Positions 62,676-64,000 of a stretch of 64,000 nt of DNA are shown here, piece after piece. The stretch's first letter is position 1, and each line of letters begins with the position of its first letter. This DNA comes from Woeseiaceae bacterium (GTDB taxonomy: Bacteria; Pseudomonadota; Gammaproteobacteria; Steroidobacterales; Woeseiaceae). The notes beneath the pieces were generated by a model. It saw nothing but the letters and a program-made list of their open reading frames with translations. It made no database searches and had not been told where the DNA came from. The stretch is taken from assembly GCA_013043165.1 (NCBI GenBank), contig JABDOQ010000051.1:62001-126000 (forward strand). The letters are read 5' to 3'. The position numbers and the translations under genes are program-made.

Positions 62676-64000
62676 ATGTCCCTGTTTGCTGAACTGCGCC
62701 GTCGCGGTGTTTTTCGCGTAGCCGCCGCCTATCTTGTCGTCGGCTGGCTGCTGACGGAGGTATTGACGACCATTTTGCCGACTCTCGGCGCACCTGACTG
62801 GGTTGCGCGGGCGGTGATCCTGATTTTCGCGTTTGGATTCATTCCAGCCATCATTTTTTCCTGGTTTTATGAAGTGACGCCGGACGGCATCAAGCGCGAC
62901 CATGAGGTTGATCACGACGACCGGGCGAGCGCAAAAACCGGCAAGAAACTGGAACAGGTTGCCATCGTGGCAGCCGTGCTGCTGATCATTCTGGTCGGCC
63001 TGTTTAGCGCACGTTTTGTTTCAGACGATACGGCCCCCGTTGAAGTCGCCGTCAGCAATGCATCCGTCGCGGTTTTGCCCTTTATCAATATGTCCAATGA
63101 CACGGACAACGAGTATTTTTCCGATGGCCTGACCGAGACCCTGCTGCACATGCTGTCGCAGATTCCGGACCTGAAAGTGGCAGCCAGGACGTCCAGCTTC
63201 GCTTTCAAGGGCAAGCGCGTCGATATCTCTGAGATCGCTCGTGCCCTGGGAGTCGCGCATGTTCTGGAGGGCAGCGTGCAGCGTGTCGACGACCGCGTCC
63301 GAATTACGGCTCAGCTGATTCGGGCCAGCGATGGCTATCATGTCTGGTCCGACAACTACGATCGCGAGTTAAACGACATTTTCGGCATACAGGACGAAAT
63401 CGCCGAAAAGGTCGGTTTTGCCTTGTCGGTTACGTTGCTGGGCGAAGGCGGTAACACCGGGGTAGCCGGTGTGCAAACCACTAACCCGGACGCATACGAC
63501 CTTTATCTGCAGGCACGCAGAGAACGCGTTACCTACTCTTACGGCGGGCTGCAGGCGGCCGAGGACCTACTCAAGGGTGCGCTCGTTATTGATCCGGGCT
63601 TTGTCGAGGCGAAAACAGAACTCGCGACCAGCTACATTCACCAACTCGAAACCGGCCTGATGGAACAGGACGACGCTTTCCGGAAAATTACTGCGATTAC
63701 CGACCAGGTTCTGGTCGTGGAGCCGGACAACGCCATCGCCCGGGCTGCCTCTCTGTTCGCCAGGACCGGGACGCGCGCAATTCACGGTGACATCGACGCG
63801 ACCGCGGACCTGGTGCCGCAGTTGGAGGCGATCGTCGCCGAGGCGCCTGACGAGTTGCAGGTGCGCATCCTTCTGGTGCGTGCGTACCAGGCCCAGCAGC
63901 AGGGCGAAAAGTCTATCCAGGTGCTGACGGATGCGCTGCAGCGAGATCCGTTCAATCCGGCCATTTATTACGAGCTCGGCACCGCCAACGTGCGGCTCGA
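62676..64000 (+). CDS. TolB-like/TPR membrane protein (3' end cut by window)
   Basis: Frame open from ATG 62676 to the window end without a stop (441 codons visible). N terminus SLFAELRRRGVFRVAAAYLVVGWLLTEVLTTI with two membrane helices is the common start of proteins annotated as adenylate cyclase-like or winged-helix/TPR; a third helix (residues about 90-110) follows. Then comes a FlgO/TolB-like segment (SVAVLPFINMSNDTDNEYFSDGL, LKVAARTSSFAFKGK, VLEGSVQRVDDRVRITAQLI, WSDNYDRELNDIF) and tetratricopeptide repeats (DPGFVEAKTELATSY, VLTDALQRDPFNPAIYYELG). No cyclase domain is visible. Function unknown; likely envelope-located scaffold. Confidence 0.85.
   Translation, partial: MSLFAELRRRGVFRVAAAYLVVGWLLTEVLTTILPTLGAPDWVARAVILIFAFGFIPAIIFSWFYEVTPDGIKRDHEVDHDDRASAKTGKKLEQVAIVAAVLLIILVGLFSARFVSDDTAPVEVAVSNASVAVLPFINMSNDTDNEYFSDGLTETLLHMLSQIPDLKVAARTSSFAFKGKRVDISEIARALGVAHVLEGSVQRVDDRVRITAQLIRASDGYHVWSDNYDRELNDIFGIQDEIAEKVGFALSVTLLGEGGNTGVAGVQTTNPDAYDLYLQARRERVTYSYGGLQAAEDLLKGALVIDPGFVEAKTELATSYIHQLETGLMEQDDAFRKITAITDQVLVVEPDNAIARAASLFARTGTRAIHGDIDATADLVPQLEAIVAEAPDELQVRILLVRAYQAQQQGEKSIQVLTDALQRDPFNPAIYYELGTANVRL

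Overview
The window is a gene-dense, GC-rich stretch of a gammaproteobacterial chromosome. The left end carries the order metG–rnfABCDGE–nth, a synteny familiar from Gammaproteobacteria, and an aceE–aceF–lpdA operon of the gammaproteobacterial homodimeric-E1 type follows. Exact order or family cannot be fixed from the sequence alone; a marine lineage such as Woeseiales is a guess. No rRNA, tRNA, CRISPR array, prophage or intact transposase gene was seen.

Layout. 1-6840: end of metG, a complete six-gene Rnf complex (Rnf1) and endonuclease III. 6837-10849: DUF1841, a DUF692/DUF2063/DoxX group resembling a bufferin operon without its precursor peptide, and an APC permease. 10846-16887: pyruvate dehydrogenase on the minus strand. 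17062-30964: mostly housekeeping and small regulatory genes (M17 aminopeptidase, RNase T, glutaredoxin 4, BON lipoprotein, DUF1289, PuuD-like membrane protein, nadC, MBL-fold lipoprotein, GGDEF/EAL protein, DUF4382-like lipoprotein, M48 protease with two YbjQ-type proteins, TauE permease, cold-shock protein). 31088-34989: tryptophanase, ABC exporter and rhomboid protease.

35120-49450 is one tightly packed plus-strand operon of nine genes: ygfK, ssnA, an FAD subunit and a 2Fe-2S/molybdopterin subunit of a xanthine dehydrogenase-type enzyme, a TrpB/cysteine-synthase-like PLP enzyme, ygeY, a YgeW-type knotted carbamoyltransferase, carbamate kinase and a second, threonine-synthase-like PLP enzyme. 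It matches the E. coli yge/yqe/ygfK/ssnA/xdhD gene set linked to anaerobic, oxygen-independent purine and urate breakdown, but no hyuA and no recognisable ygeX is present; the two unusual PLP enzymes sit where YgeX would be expected. The operon is bracketed by two copies of a 50-bp palindrome (34971-35020 and 49449-49498) that also supply the final codons and stop of the flanking genes.

50897-62121 is a minus-strand operon: a second Rnf complex (Rnf2) of the clostridial C-D-G-E-A gene order with rnfB in front, a 1653-residue pyruvate:ferredoxin oxidoreductase inserted between rnfB and rnfC, a small Cys-rich membrane protein and a plant-type ferredoxin-NADP reductase. Together these would interconvert pyruvate, ferredoxin, NADH, NADPH and an ion gradient. 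My main inference is that Rnf2/NifJ/FNR supplies or balances the low-potential electrons used by the neighbouring YgfK-centred purine pathway. The window ends inside a TolB-like/TPR membrane protein gene.
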